From assembly GCA_036490215.1 (NCBI GenBank), contig DASXEH010000005.1:1-30867 (forward strand): a stretch of 30,867 nucleotides of DNA, written 5' to 3'. Of the stretch, positions 7,393-15,141 are shown piece after piece; position 1 is the first letter of the stretch, and each line of letters starts with the position of its first letter. The notes under the pieces are model-generated. The model was given only the letters and a program-made list of their open reading frames with translations, did not search any database and was not told the origin of the DNA. Made by a program: the position numbers and the translations under genes. The stretch is from JASHSH01 sp036490215. GTDB lineage: Bacteria > Pseudomonadota > Alphaproteobacteria > Rhodospirillales > Magnetospirillaceae.

Positions 7393-9465
7393 ATGCGGCA
7401 GACGGCCACCAAGCGCCAGGCGACGTATCGCGCCGGGATTGATGTCGGCGGAACCTTCACGGACGTCGTGATCGTCGATTCGTCCGGTACTGGCCTGCGG
7501 ATCCTCAAGACGCCCTCGACTCGCAATCAGGCCGACGGGATTGTCACCGGAATCTCGGCCGGGTCCGATGATCTCGGCGCCTTCGCCGACATCTCGCACG
7601 GCACTACAGTCGCCACCAACATCCTCCTCGAGGGCAATGGCGCATCCGTCGGGATCGTCACCACCCGCGGGTTCCGCGATACCCTTGAGATCGGCCGCTG
7701 CCGCCGACTCATCCCGGGCAGCATCTTCAACCTGAAGTTCGTGCGGCCCGCGCCGCTGGCGCCGCGGCCGTTCCGCTTCGAGATCGACGAGCGCATGGGG
7801 GCGGACGGGCAGGTGATCGAGCCCCTCGACACCGAAGGCCTGGGGAAATTGGCCGCTGCGATCAGAGCGCAGGGTGTCCAGGCCATCGCTGTCTGCTTCA
7901 TCAATTCGTACCTGAACTCTGCGCATGAGTTGCAGGCGAAGTCGGTGCTCGAACAGGCCCTGCCGGATGTGTTCGTGTGCTGCTCATCCGAGATCGTGCC
8001 GCAGATTCGCGAATACGAGCGGTTTTCGACGGCCTCGGTGAATTGCTACGTCGCACCAGTGATGGCCCGCTACATGGGCTCGCTGGCCGAACGGCTCCGG
8101 TCGAGTGGCTTTCGCGGCAATGTCCTCACCATGGCGTCGAGCGGCGGATTGCTGTCGGCCGATACCGTCACAGCGCAACCGGTGCGTACGATCCTTTCGG
8201 GGCCGGCCGCGGCGGTGAACGGTGCGATCTATATCGGCGGCCTTGCCGGGCGCAATCGGCTGATCACCTATGACATGGGCGGCACGAGTACCGATGTGTG
8301 CCTGATCGACCGCGGCGAGGCATTGATCGCCGGCGACACGGTGGTCGCCGGCATCCCGGTCAGCATTCCCCAGGTCGATATTCATTCCGTTGGAACCGGT
8401 GGCGGCAGCATCGCCTGGGTTAATGCCGACGCTAGCCCTCAAGTTGGACCACGCAGTGCCGGCGCTGACCCGGGTCCGATCTCCTATGGCAAGGGCGGCA
8501 CGGAGATCACCGTTACCGATGCGAATCTGCTCCTCGGCCGATTGCCCGAGCGGATTCTCGATGGCGCCATGACGCTCGCGGCCGGACCGGTGACCGCCGC
8601 ATTCGACAAGCTTGCGGCTCAGATCAAATTCTCTGGCCGACGTGAGGACCTTGCCGAAGGAATCCTTCGGCTCGCTGTGGTTTCCATGGCGGGTAGCGTC
8701 CGCAAGATATCGATCGAGCGCGGCTACGATCCGCGTGATTTCTCCATATTCGCCATCGGCGGCGCCGGACCGATGCATGCGGCGATGGTCGCGGAAGAAC
8801 TCGAAATGCGCGAAGTCATCGTGCCGCCGATGCCCGGGAACATCAGCGCCTTCGGCCATCTGGTCGGCAATCTCCGCTACGACGCGATGCAAAGCTTCCA
8901 TGCGCCGCTCACGGCATTCCGCGCGCTCGGCGGCCCGCGCAAGTTCGAGGTGCTGGCGCGCGAGACCCGGGCCAAGTTCGAGGCGGACGGTATCGCAGGG
9001 CGGGCCATCCGCGTTGGCTACTATGCCGATCTGCGCTATGCCGGCCAGTCTTACGAACTGACCGTGCCCGTTACGCGACCCTTCGCAGCCGAGCGCATCG
9101 CTAAGGACTTCACCGATCTCTACAAACGCCGCTACGGACACGACCACAAGGAAGCGATCGAGTTCACCGGCCTGCGGGTGGTGTGCAATGTCGGCCGGCA
9201 GGTCAATATCCCGCTCTCCGCCGACACGGGTGACGCCGTGGCCGCGGCACATGGCGGCCGGGTCTATTTCGGCGGTCGCTGGCACAAGGCCAAAGTCATC
9301 CGCCGCGCCCGCCTGCCGAAACGCGAGCGCCTCCAGGGGCCGGTGATCATCGAGGAGTATGGCGCGACCACTGTGGTGCCTCCTGGATGGCGCGTGCATG
9401 TGGGCGCCGGCGGCTGCCTGTTCCTGTCGCGCCATACCGAAACGAAAAACGCGAGACGCCGATGA
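7393..9465 (+). CDS. hyuA: Hydantoinase/oxoprolinase subunit A (HyuA-like)
   Basis: A 690-residue ATP-dependent cyclic-amidohydrolase subunit of the N-methylhydantoinase A / 5-oxoprolinase / acetone carboxylase family. The start at ATG 7393 puts the first phosphate-binding motif GIDVGGTFTDVVIVD at residues 15-29. The frame extends 25 codons upstream into the aminotransferase gene without family similarity. Other landmarks are ISHGTTVATNILLEGNGASVG, SGPAAAVNGAIYIGG, the second phosphate motif YDMGGTSTDVCLI near residues 293-305, and VGTGGGSIAWV. In the family this subunit phosphorylates or activates the amide carbonyl at ATP cost for hydrolysis with subunit B. Its stop overlaps the hyuB start as ATGA, so the two should be made stoichiometrically. 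The exact cyclic substrate (hydantoin, N-methylhydantoin, oxoproline or another lactam) cannot be told from sequence. Confidence 0.93.
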   Translation: MRQTATKRQATYRAGIDVGGTFTDVVIVDSSGTGLRILKTPSTRNQADGIVTGISAGSDDLGAFADISHGTTVATNILLEGNGASVGIVTTRGFRDTLEIGRCRRLIPGSIFNLKFVRPAPLAPRPFRFEIDERMGADGQVIEPLDTEGLGKLAAAIRAQGVQAIAVCFINSYLNSAHELQAKSVLEQALPDVFVCCSSEIVPQIREYERFSTASVNCYVAPVMARYMGSLAERLRSSGFRGNVLTMASSGGLLSADTVTAQPVRTILSGPAAAVNGAIYIGGLAGRNRLITYDMGGTSTDVCLIDRGEALIAGDTVVAGIPVSIPQVDIHSVGTGGGSIAWVNADASPQVGPRSAGADPGPISYGKGGTEITVTDANLLLGRLPERILDGAMTLAAGPVTAAFDKLAAQIKFSGRREDLAEGILRLAVVSMAGSVRKISIERGYDPRDFSIFAIGGAGPMHAAMVAEELEMREVIVPPMPGNISAFGHLVGNLRYDAMQSFHAPLTAFRALGGPRKFEVLARETRAKFEADGIAGRAIRVGYYADLRYAGQSYELTVPVTRPFAAERIAKDFTDLYKRRYGHDHKEAIEFTGLRVVCNVGRQVNIPLSADTGDAVAAAHGGRVYFGGRWHKAKVIRRARLPKRERLQGPVIIEEYGATTVVPPGWRVHVGAGGCLFLSRHTETKNARRR

Positions 9466-11501
9466 AGATCGATCCGTTCACCCTCGAAGTCATCCACGAG
9501 GCGCTGATCTCCGTGGTGGCGGAGATGCGCGTGACGCTGCTGCGCACCGCGTTCTCGTCGATCATCTACGAAGGGCAGGACTTCTCCTGCGCGCTCGCCG
9601 ATCCTCGGGGCCGCCTTGCCTGCCAGTCGCGCGAGGATTTCCCCGCCCATGTCGGGCCGCTCAACATGCAGGTGCCTCAGGCAGTCGCGAAGTACGGCGA
9701 CGACATCCACCCAGGCGACCTGATCCTGACCAACGATCCCTTCACCTCGGGAACCCATCTGAACGACGTCGCGCTGATCGCTCCGATCTTCTGGCGCAAC
9801 AAACTGATCATGTTCGCCTGCAGCCGGGCGCATTGGGGCGATGTCGGCGGGATGACCCCGGGCAGCATCTCGGGACAGACAGCCGATATCTACCAGGAAG
9901 GCGTGCGTATCCCGATTCTCAAGCTGCACGACCGCGGCCGTCCGAACGAAGCGGTCTATGACCTGCTGTTCGGGAACGTCCGGCAATCGGGCGACCGGCG
10001 CGGCGACCTGATGTCGCAGATGTCCGCTGCGAAGAGCGGTTCGGATCGGATCCTGAAGCTGGTTGAGCGTTTCGGCCATCAGACACTCTCGCAATGCATC
10101 GATCGGATTCTGGACCGGTCCGAGACGCGGATGCGCCAGCGCATCGCGCGGCTGAAAAAGGGCACATACCGCTTTAAGGACTATCTGGATTCCGACGGGC
10201 ACAGCGACACGCCGATTCCAATCTGCGTCAAGGTCACGGTGACCGATGGCGCAGTTGATGTCGATTTCGAGGGTTCGGCGCCGCAACGGCCGGGCCCGAC
10301 CAATGCCAGCCTAGCCGTCACATCCACCGCCGTGTTCGTCGCGATGAAAGCGCTGCTCGACCCGGAAGGGCCGATCAACGAGGGCGCCTTTCGCCCCTTC
10401 CGGCTCCATGTCCCGAAGGGAAGTCTTCTCGACGCCGTTCATCCGGCGCCGATGGGCGGCTTCGTCGAGGTCCTGCGGCGCGTCGAATCCCTGCTGATGG
10501 GCGCGATGAGCCGGTGCGTTCCCGAGGACGTAGCCGGCGATACCAAGGGCTGCGCCAACCACCTCTATATCAGCCATCTCGCGGGCAACGCCGTCCGGTC
10601 GATCCATTACGAATATCCATCTGGCGGCACCGGCGGCTTCAACGGCGGGGACGGATCCAACGCCTTGCGCGAATGGGATACCGGCGATTTCAGCTCGGTC
10701 CATTCCGCCGAGATCGTCGAGCGCGAGCATGCCTGCCTGGTCGAGGAATACGCGCTCCGGGTCGATTCCGGCGGCGCCGGACGGTGGCGCGGCGGGCTCG
10801 GCATGCGCCGCGTTATCCGCATCGACGGCGAGCGGGCCAACCTCTCGATTCTTTCCGACCGCAACGTCATCCCGCCCTTCGGCGTGAATGGTGGGCATTC
10901 CGCTCAGCCCAACAGCTTCAACGTCCTGCGCGACGGCATCGTCATCGCCCCGTCGCAGCTTCCGGGAAAAGTGTCGGGCTTTCCCCTGCGCGCCGGCGAT
11001 CGTGTCATCGCCCTTAGTGCCGGGGGCGGCGGCTTCGGTGATCCCGGCGAGCGTTCGGTGGATTCCGTACTCCGGGATCTCGCCTACGGCTATATCAGCG
11101 AACAGGCCGCCGCCACGCTCTATGACGTGATCGGTCGGCGCCGGGTGGCCGGGCGTCACGGCGGCCACCTCACCAGCGGCCGCTGCCGGCTGTGGCGCGA
11201 TCCGAGTCCGGCCGGCCTGGAAGCGATCGTGCTCTCGGCGGAAACGGCGGCCGAAATCGGCATTGAGAACGGCCAGATCGTCGAACTGGTACCCTCCTTC
11301 GGCGCGCCCTCGCGCGGCATCGTCCGTATTCGCGACGATATCCCGGCCCGTGGCGAGATCTGGATTTCGCCGCAGATGGCCACGGTGCTGGGCTGTGCGG
11401 AGGGTGAGTTGCTGAGCATTCGGACGTTCGATCATGGCAGCCACGATCCGTCTCGCGGTTGGATCGCTGCCAGCCGTAATCTCGCAGGAGCAGCGGAATG
11501 A
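9462..11501 (+). CDS. hyuB: Hydantoinase/oxoprolinase subunit B (HyuB-like) with C-terminal extension
   Basis: A 679-residue partner of HyuA. The start is ATG 9462, overlapping the hyuA stop (ATGA); MKIDPFTLEVIHEALISVVAEM is the canonical opening. Family signatures follow in order: EGQDFSCALADPRGRL, HVGPLN, HPGDLILTNDPFTSGTHLNDV, RAHWGDVGGMTPGS, the GGTGGFNGGDGSNA region, GGAGRWRGGLGMRR and the terminal GGGGFGDPGER near residue 520. Members commonly end within about 40-60 residues of that point. Here another ~120 residues follow, with AAEIGIENGQIVELVPS, RGIVRIRDDIPARGEIWISPQMATVLG and GELLSIRTF, which reads like a small beta-barrel domain (compare double-psi barrels). The function of the extension is unknown. 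The stop overlaps the next start as ATGA. Confidence 0.92.
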   Translation: MKIDPFTLEVIHEALISVVAEMRVTLLRTAFSSIIYEGQDFSCALADPRGRLACQSREDFPAHVGPLNMQVPQAVAKYGDDIHPGDLILTNDPFTSGTHLNDVALIAPIFWRNKLIMFACSRAHWGDVGGMTPGSISGQTADIYQEGVRIPILKLHDRGRPNEAVYDLLFGNVRQSGDRRGDLMSQMSAAKSGSDRILKLVERFGHQTLSQCIDRILDRSETRMRQRIARLKKGTYRFKDYLDSDGHSDTPIPICVKVTVTDGAVDVDFEGSAPQRPGPTNASLAVTSTAVFVAMKALLDPEGPINEGAFRPFRLHVPKGSLLDAVHPAPMGGFVEVLRRVESLLMGAMSRCVPEDVAGDTKGCANHLYISHLAGNAVRSIHYEYPSGGTGGFNGGDGSNALREWDTGDFSSVHSAEIVEREHACLVEEYALRVDSGGAGRWRGGLGMRRVIRIDGERANLSILSDRNVIPPFGVNGGHSAQPNSFNVLRDGIVIAPSQLPGKVSGFPLRAGDRVIALSAGGGGFGDPGERSVDSVLRDLAYGYISEQAAATLYDVIGRRRVAGRHGGHLTSGRCRLWRDPSPAGLEAIVLSAETAAEIGIENGQIVELVPSFGAPSRGIVRIRDDIPARGEIWISPQMATVLGCAEGELLSIRTFDHGSHDPSRGWIAASRNLAGAAE

Positions 11502-12439
11502 CCAAAGTGGGGCAAATGCGTGCATTGCTGCGGCATTCCCGGCCGCTGATGTCCCCAGGCGTATTCGATGGATACAGTTTGCGCCTGGTCGAGGCGCTCG
11601 GCTACAAGTCGGCGTCCACCACCGGCGCCGGGTTGGCCAATTCCCGGTTGAGCATTCCCGACATCGGCATCATGTCGCTGTCGGAGAACGTGCAAGCTTG
11701 TCGCGAACTGGTGCGCAGCGTTTCCATCCCGGTCATGGCCGACGCCGACACCGGTTATGGCAATGCTGTGACCGTCTATCACGCCGTGCAGTACTTCGAG
11801 GAAGCGGGCGTTGTGGGCATCAACCTCGAGGATCAGGTGATGCCCAAGCGGTGCGGGCATATGAACGGCAAGGAACTCATCGATCCCCGCGAGATGGCCA
11901 AGAAGATCGAAGCCGCAGTGAAGGCTAAGCGCGATCCCGACTTCATCATCAACGCGCGGACCGATGCGATCGCCGTCGAAGGCATCGACGGTGCGATCGC
12001 GCGGCTGAAGATTTATGCGGCCGCGGGTGCCGACATGGTGTACCCGGACGCCGTCCGCGACGAAGCCGATATTCGCCGCGTCGTCGAAGCCTTTCCCGAC
12101 CTACCGGTCAGCATCAACATGGGGTTCGGCATCCGATCGCGCCCCACCACGCCGCTCGTTTCCTTCAAGCGCCTCGAGGAAATCGGCGTGGCGCGCGTCA
12201 CGGCTCCGCGGATGCTCACCGCCGCCGCGCTCGCCGGCATGCGCATGGCGCTGCAGACGATGCAGCAAGCGATGGACGGCGACCAAATCGTGGATCGGCC
12301 GGATCTCCTGGTCGGCATGGAGGAGATCACGCAACTGATGCGCTACGATCGCATCGCGGAATTGGAATCCGCTTTTCTGCTCGAAGAGCAGATCGAGAAG
12401 AAATACGGCGGCAGCAAGACCGACTACGTCATCCGCTGA
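11498..12439 (+). CDS. Isocitrate lyase/PEP mutase superfamily C-C lyase
   Basis: A 313-residue (beta/alpha)8 lyase similar in size to 2-methylisocitrate lyase (PrpB), oxaloacetate decarboxylase and PEP mutase relatives. Metal and catalytic features are visible: PGVFDGYSLRLVEALGYKSAS, the Mg-binding VMADADTGYGN (D82 and D84), GINLEDQVMPKRCGH with E111-D112 and the catalytic KRCGH at 117-121, and INARTDA. An intact KRCGH with cysteine favours lyase activity on a 2-hydroxy acid (isocitrate, methylisocitrate or malate type) rather than phosphonate chemistry. The start overlaps the hyuB stop as ATGA. Beside an MmgE/PrpD protein this recalls the PrpD-PrpB pair of the methylcitrate cycle, but no methylcitrate synthase is present, so it probably acts on a different pathway acid. 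Confidence 0.9.
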   Translation: MTKVGQMRALLRHSRPLMSPGVFDGYSLRLVEALGYKSASTTGAGLANSRLSIPDIGIMSLSENVQACRELVRSVSIPVMADADTGYGNAVTVYHAVQYFEEAGVVGINLEDQVMPKRCGHMNGKELIDPREMAKKIEAAVKAKRDPDFIINARTDAIAVEGIDGAIARLKIYAAAGADMVYPDAVRDEADIRRVVEAFPDLPVSINMGFGIRSRPTTPLVSFKRLEEIGVARVTAPRMLTAAALAGMRMALQTMQQAMDGDQIVDRPDLLVGMEEITQLMRYDRIAELESAFLLEEQIEKKYGGSKTDYVIR

Positions 12440-12460
12440 CACATCTTCCGGGGCCCCGTC

Positions 12461-13354
12461 ATGCAGCCGCGAAAATATGGTCCGTTCGATTATATCCCGA
12501 TCCGCGATCGCCCGCGGCTCAAATGGCCGGGTGGGGCGCACGTCGCCCTCTGGGTCAATCCGAATATCGAGTTCTTCGCGTTCGACGACGTCATGCCGGG
12601 GAACAATAACGAGCGCGTATCGCGCGAGATGGCGAAAATTCCGAATGTGCGCAACTGGTCGGTGCGGGACTACGGCAACCGGGTCGGGGTGTGGCGCATC
12701 ATGGAGGTCCTGAGTCGGCATGGCATCCGCGCCAGCGCCGCCCTCAATAGCGCCGTATGCGATCATCATCCCGAGATCATTCGCGAGGCGGTCCGGCTTG
12801 GCTGGGAGCTCATGGGCCATGGCGAGACGAATGCGCTGCGCCTGACGGAAATGGCGCCTGAGAGCGAGCGCGGGTCGATCAACGCGGCGCTGGACAAGAT
12901 CGAGGCGGCGGCCGGAACGAGGCCCGTCGGCTGGCTGGGACCGGCTCTGGGCGAGACATTCAATACCCTCGACTATCTGATCGAGGCAGGAATCCAATAT
13001 GTATGCGATTGGGTCAATGACGATCAGCCCTATCTCATGAATGCCGCGCGCCGTCGCATGGTTTCGCTGCCATATTCCGTTCAGACGAATGACGTGCCGG
13101 CCTATTTCGATATGAAGGTATCGGTGCCGGAGTTCGAAGCGATGCTCCGCAGGCAATTCGATGTTCTCTACCGCGAGGGTGCACAGTCCGGCCGCGTGAT
13201 GGCGATCGCCGTGCACCCGTTCGTCACTGGCCAGCCGCATCGGATCGGCGCACTCGATTCGGCGCTTCAATATATCGTCGGACATCCCAAGGTCTGGTGC
13301 GCGACCGCGCGTGAGATCGTCGAGCATTTTCTGTCGGTCGTGGAGGCGGGCTGA
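12461..13354 (+). CDS. Polysaccharide-deacetylase-fold amidohydrolase (PuuE/allantoinase-like)
   Basis: A 297-residue NodB-fold hydrolase of the cytoplasmic subgroup containing PuuE-type allantoinases; no signal peptide is visible. Typical features are WPGGAHVALWVNPNIEFF, WSVRDYGNRVGVWRIMEVLSRHG, GWELMGHGETN with the metal-site histidine near residue 120, GWLGPALGETFNTLDYLIEAG, YVCDWVNDDQPY and VHPFVTGQPHR near the C-terminus. Members hydrolyse cyclic ureides or formamides rather than polysaccharides, which fits the hydantoinase context: ring opening could be done here, with HyuAB acting on the same or a related amide. It lies 21 bp after the lyase gene. The reaction is inferred from fold and neighbourhood, not from diagnostic residues. 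Confidence 0.88.
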   Translation: MQPRKYGPFDYIPIRDRPRLKWPGGAHVALWVNPNIEFFAFDDVMPGNNNERVSREMAKIPNVRNWSVRDYGNRVGVWRIMEVLSRHGIRASAALNSAVCDHHPEIIREAVRLGWELMGHGETNALRLTEMAPESERGSINAALDKIEAAAGTRPVGWLGPALGETFNTLDYLIEAGIQYVCDWVNDDQPYLMNAARRRMVSLPYSVQTNDVPAYFDMKVSVPEFEAMLRRQFDVLYREGAQSGRVMAIAVHPFVTGQPHRIGALDSALQYIVGHPKVWCATAREIVEHFLSVVEAG

Positions 13355-13358
13355 ACCA

Positions 13359-14360
13359 ATGGCTATCAAGGTGCTTCATTTCGGGCTCGGCCCGATCGGG
13401 GCTGCGACCGCCCGGCAGGTGGCGGCGCGGCCGGGACTTCGGATCGTCGGCGGCATTGACATCGACCCGGCCAAGGCGGGGCGCGACATCGGCGATGTCG
13501 TTGGTCTCGGTCGGTCGCTAAGCGCGCCCGTCTGGGCCGATCCGGTTGCTGCTCTCAAGCGGGTGCGTCCGGATGTCGTCATCCTCTGCACAAGCTCGTC
13601 GCTTGTGCGCATTCTTCCCCAGATCGAGACGGTGCTTCGGGCGCGCATCCCAATCGTCTCGACCACCGAGGAACTGGCCTACCCCGCGAAGCGCAATCGT
13701 GCTGCCGTGGCGAAGATCGACGCATGGGCGCAGCATGCGAAAGTGGCAGTTCTGGGCACGGGTGTGAATCCCGGCTTCGCGATGGATGTCTTGCCGATTG
13801 TGCTGACGGCACCGTGCGAGCGGGTTGACGCGATCCGCGTCGAGCGCGTTCAGGACGCACGCATCCGGCGCCTGCCGTTTCAGCAGAAAATCGGGGCCAG
13901 TCTGACCGTCGGTCAGTTCAGGCGGCGAGTCGCCGATGGGAAGGTTCGACATGTCGGATTGACGGAGTCGGTTCAGATGATCGCAGACGCCATGGGCTGG
14001 CGTTTGACGCGGATCGTAGACCGCATCCAGCCGAAAGTTGCACTTCGCGCGATTGCCAGTGAATGGATCACCGTCAAACGGGGCCAGGTCTGCGGCTTGG
14101 TCCAGGATGGGATCGGTTATGCCGGTGGCAAACCCGTCATTACATTACACATGGAGGCCTATCTCGGGGCGCCAGAGACTTACGACGAGGTAGCGATCAC
14201 GGGATCGCCTATGCTGACGACCAGAGTTGCCGGTGGCATTCACGGCGATATCGCCACGGCGGCGATCGTCGTCAATTCGATACCGAAGATCCTGGCGGCG
14301 CCTCCAGGGTATAGAACCATGCGCGATCTGCCGATCCCGTCTTTTTTTCGCGGAGCCTGA
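13359..14360 (+). CDS. 2,4-diaminopentanoate-dehydrogenase-like / DapB-type NAD(P) oxidoreductase
   Basis: A 333-residue dehydrogenase. The dinucleotide motif HFGLGPIGAATARQVA (GLGPIG at residues 9-14) starts the Rossmann domain, followed by VGGIDIDPAKAGRDIGDVVG, VVILCTSSSL, PIVSTTEELAYP and VLGTGVNPGFAMDVLP; this ordering is that of dihydrodipicolinate-reductase-like proteins and 2,4-diaminopentanoate dehydrogenase of ornithine fermentation. The start is ATG 13359 with GGAGGCGGG upstream and only 4 bp after the amidohydrolase stop; the longer in-frame ORF begins inside that gene. It is the last gene of the hyu operon. It probably oxidises or reduces an amino- or keto-acid intermediate. The proposed substrate class is a family analogy only. 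Confidence 0.85.
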   Translation: MAIKVLHFGLGPIGAATARQVAARPGLRIVGGIDIDPAKAGRDIGDVVGLGRSLSAPVWADPVAALKRVRPDVVILCTSSSLVRILPQIETVLRARIPIVSTTEELAYPAKRNRAAVAKIDAWAQHAKVAVLGTGVNPGFAMDVLPIVLTAPCERVDAIRVERVQDARIRRLPFQQKIGASLTVGQFRRRVADGKVRHVGLTESVQMIADAMGWRLTRIVDRIQPKVALRAIASEWITVKRGQVCGLVQDGIGYAGGKPVITLHMEAYLGAPETYDEVAITGSPMLTTRVAGGIHGDIATAAIVVNSIPKILAAPPGYRTMRDLPIPSFFRGA

Positions 14361-14365
14361 TATCC

Positions 14366-14390
14366 GCGCGGGAAGTTGGTTCCCCTGCGC
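14366..14390 (+). terminator. Possible 3' hairpin of the hyu operon
   Basis: Six bases after the last stop, GCGC-GGGAA / TTCCC-(CT)-GCGC can fold into a 9-bp stem with a two-base bulge and a 5-base loop. No T-run follows, so this is at best a weak or Rho-assisted terminator or an mRNA-stabilising hairpin. From here to 14616 I see no gene or other clear signal. Confidence 0.35.
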
Positions 14391-14616
14391 TTACTCGGAT
14401 TGAAGCTCGAGCTAGTGCCCCGGCCAACGAGAACAAGAAAATCCGAAATCACCGCAAACGCGACAGGGTTCGGAAGAATGTCCGCGAATTGGCTTTGACG
14501 AGACTCGAGTCAGTCCTCGGCGAATATCCGCACCTGCATGGCGGATGAGAACGAGCGTGAACGGACGCGCGCGGACATTGGAATGCGCAAGAAACGCTTA
14601 TTTCATGGGTGTTAGC

Positions 14617-14653
14617 GCAAAAAGAAAGGCGCCGGACTTTCGTCCGACGCCTT
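14617..14653 (-). terminator. Intrinsic terminator of the tRNA-Cys/tRNA-Asn transcript
   Basis: Read on the minus strand, a 12-bp stem with one mismatch (AAGGCGTCGGAC / GTCCGGCGCCTT) and a GAAA tetraloop is followed by TTTCTTTTT. It begins 8 bases after the tRNA-Asn 3' end, exactly where a Rho-independent terminator is expected. Confidence 0.88.
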
Positions 14654-14660
14654 CCGCAAC

Positions 14661-14735
14661 TGGCTCCCAGGGAGGGATTCGAACCCCCGACCAAGCGGTT
14701 AACAGCCGCTTGCTCTACCACTGAGCTACCTGGGA
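14661..14735 (-). tRNA. tRNA-Asn (anticodon GTT)
   Basis: A 75-nt cloverleaf on the minus strand. The acceptor TCCCAGG pairs perfectly with CCTGGGA, followed by discriminator G and an encoded CCA. The D-arm is GCTCAGTGGTAGAGC; the anticodon arm is GCGGCTGTTAACCGC with GTT in the loop; the T-arm contains GGTTCGAATCC. It probably shares a transcript with tRNA-Cys upstream and ends at the terminator just downstream. Confidence 0.97.
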
Positions 14736-14888
14736 ATGGCGGAGGTGGTGCTCCGCAATTCCATTCAACGACCGGGCGGCCACCCGCCACCGTTCGGCAG
14801 GGCTTGCCACGTCGACCGACTTGGGGTCGATCATGGGGCGCGGCACCCTAATAGGGCTTTAATCCGCGACCCTGCCCGTGGCGGGATT

Positions 14889-14962
14889 TGGAGGCCGGGG
14901 CCGGAATCGAACCGACGTACGAGGATTTGCAGTCCTCTGCATGGCCACTCTGCCACCCGGCC
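14889..14962 (-). tRNA. tRNA-Cys (anticodon GCA)
   Basis: A 74-nt cloverleaf on the minus strand. The acceptor GGCCGGG pairs with CCCGGCC, with discriminator U (expected for tRNA-Cys) and an encoded CCA. The anticodon arm AGGACTGCAAATCCT presents GCA; the T-arm contains GGTTCGATTCC. No terminator is seen between this and tRNA-Asn, 153 bp further on, so one precursor RNA is likely. The intervening spacer holds a small hairpin at 14739-14756 (GCGGAG/CTCCGC). Confidence 0.97.
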
Positions 14963-15005
14963 CCTGTCGAGGGGCGCCGGGTGCCCGTCCAGTCGTGAGT
15001 GCGCG

Positions 15006-15034
15006 GTTATAGAAGGTACGGAAGCCAGGGTCAA
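15006..15034 (-). promoter_or_regulatory. Sigma70-like promoter for the tRNA-Cys/tRNA-Asn unit
   Basis: On the minus strand, TTGACC (15034-15029), a 17-bp spacer and TATAAC (15011-15006). Both hexamers are one base from consensus. Transcription would start near 15000, about 38 bases before tRNA-Cys. Confidence 0.75.
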
Positions 15035-15071
15035 GGCGTTGAAACAGGCGGTAAAAAGCCCTGCCAAGCGC

Positions 15072-15100
15072 TTGTTTCTCTATGTTTTCCCTTCTAATCT
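15072..15100 (+). promoter_or_regulatory. Candidate promoter of the liv-type operon
   Basis: TTGTTT at 15072-15077, a 17-bp spacer and TAATCT at 15095-15100, placing a start about 35 bases before the substrate-binding-protein ATG. It lies back to back with the tRNA promoter. No operator is obvious. Confidence 0.5.
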
Positions 15101-15141
15101 CGCTTCCACGTCGGGACGGAAACTTCGCCAGGGAGAAGAAC

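Noticed and set aside
6360..7526. Minus-strand open frame (388 codons) opposite the aminotransferase.
   Set aside because: The plus strand encodes a complete class-IV aminotransferase; the antisense product has no recognisable domain.
7984..9435. Long minus-strand open frame (483 codons) opposite hyuA.
   Set aside because: It lies wholly antisense to a gene with clear HyuA motifs, and its translation is Arg/His/Asp/Gly-rich without family features, as expected for a shadow of high-GC coding DNA.
12101..13369. Minus-strand open frame (422 codons) opposite the lyase and amidohydrolase genes.
   Set aside because: It spans two well-supported plus-strand genes and shows only shadow composition.
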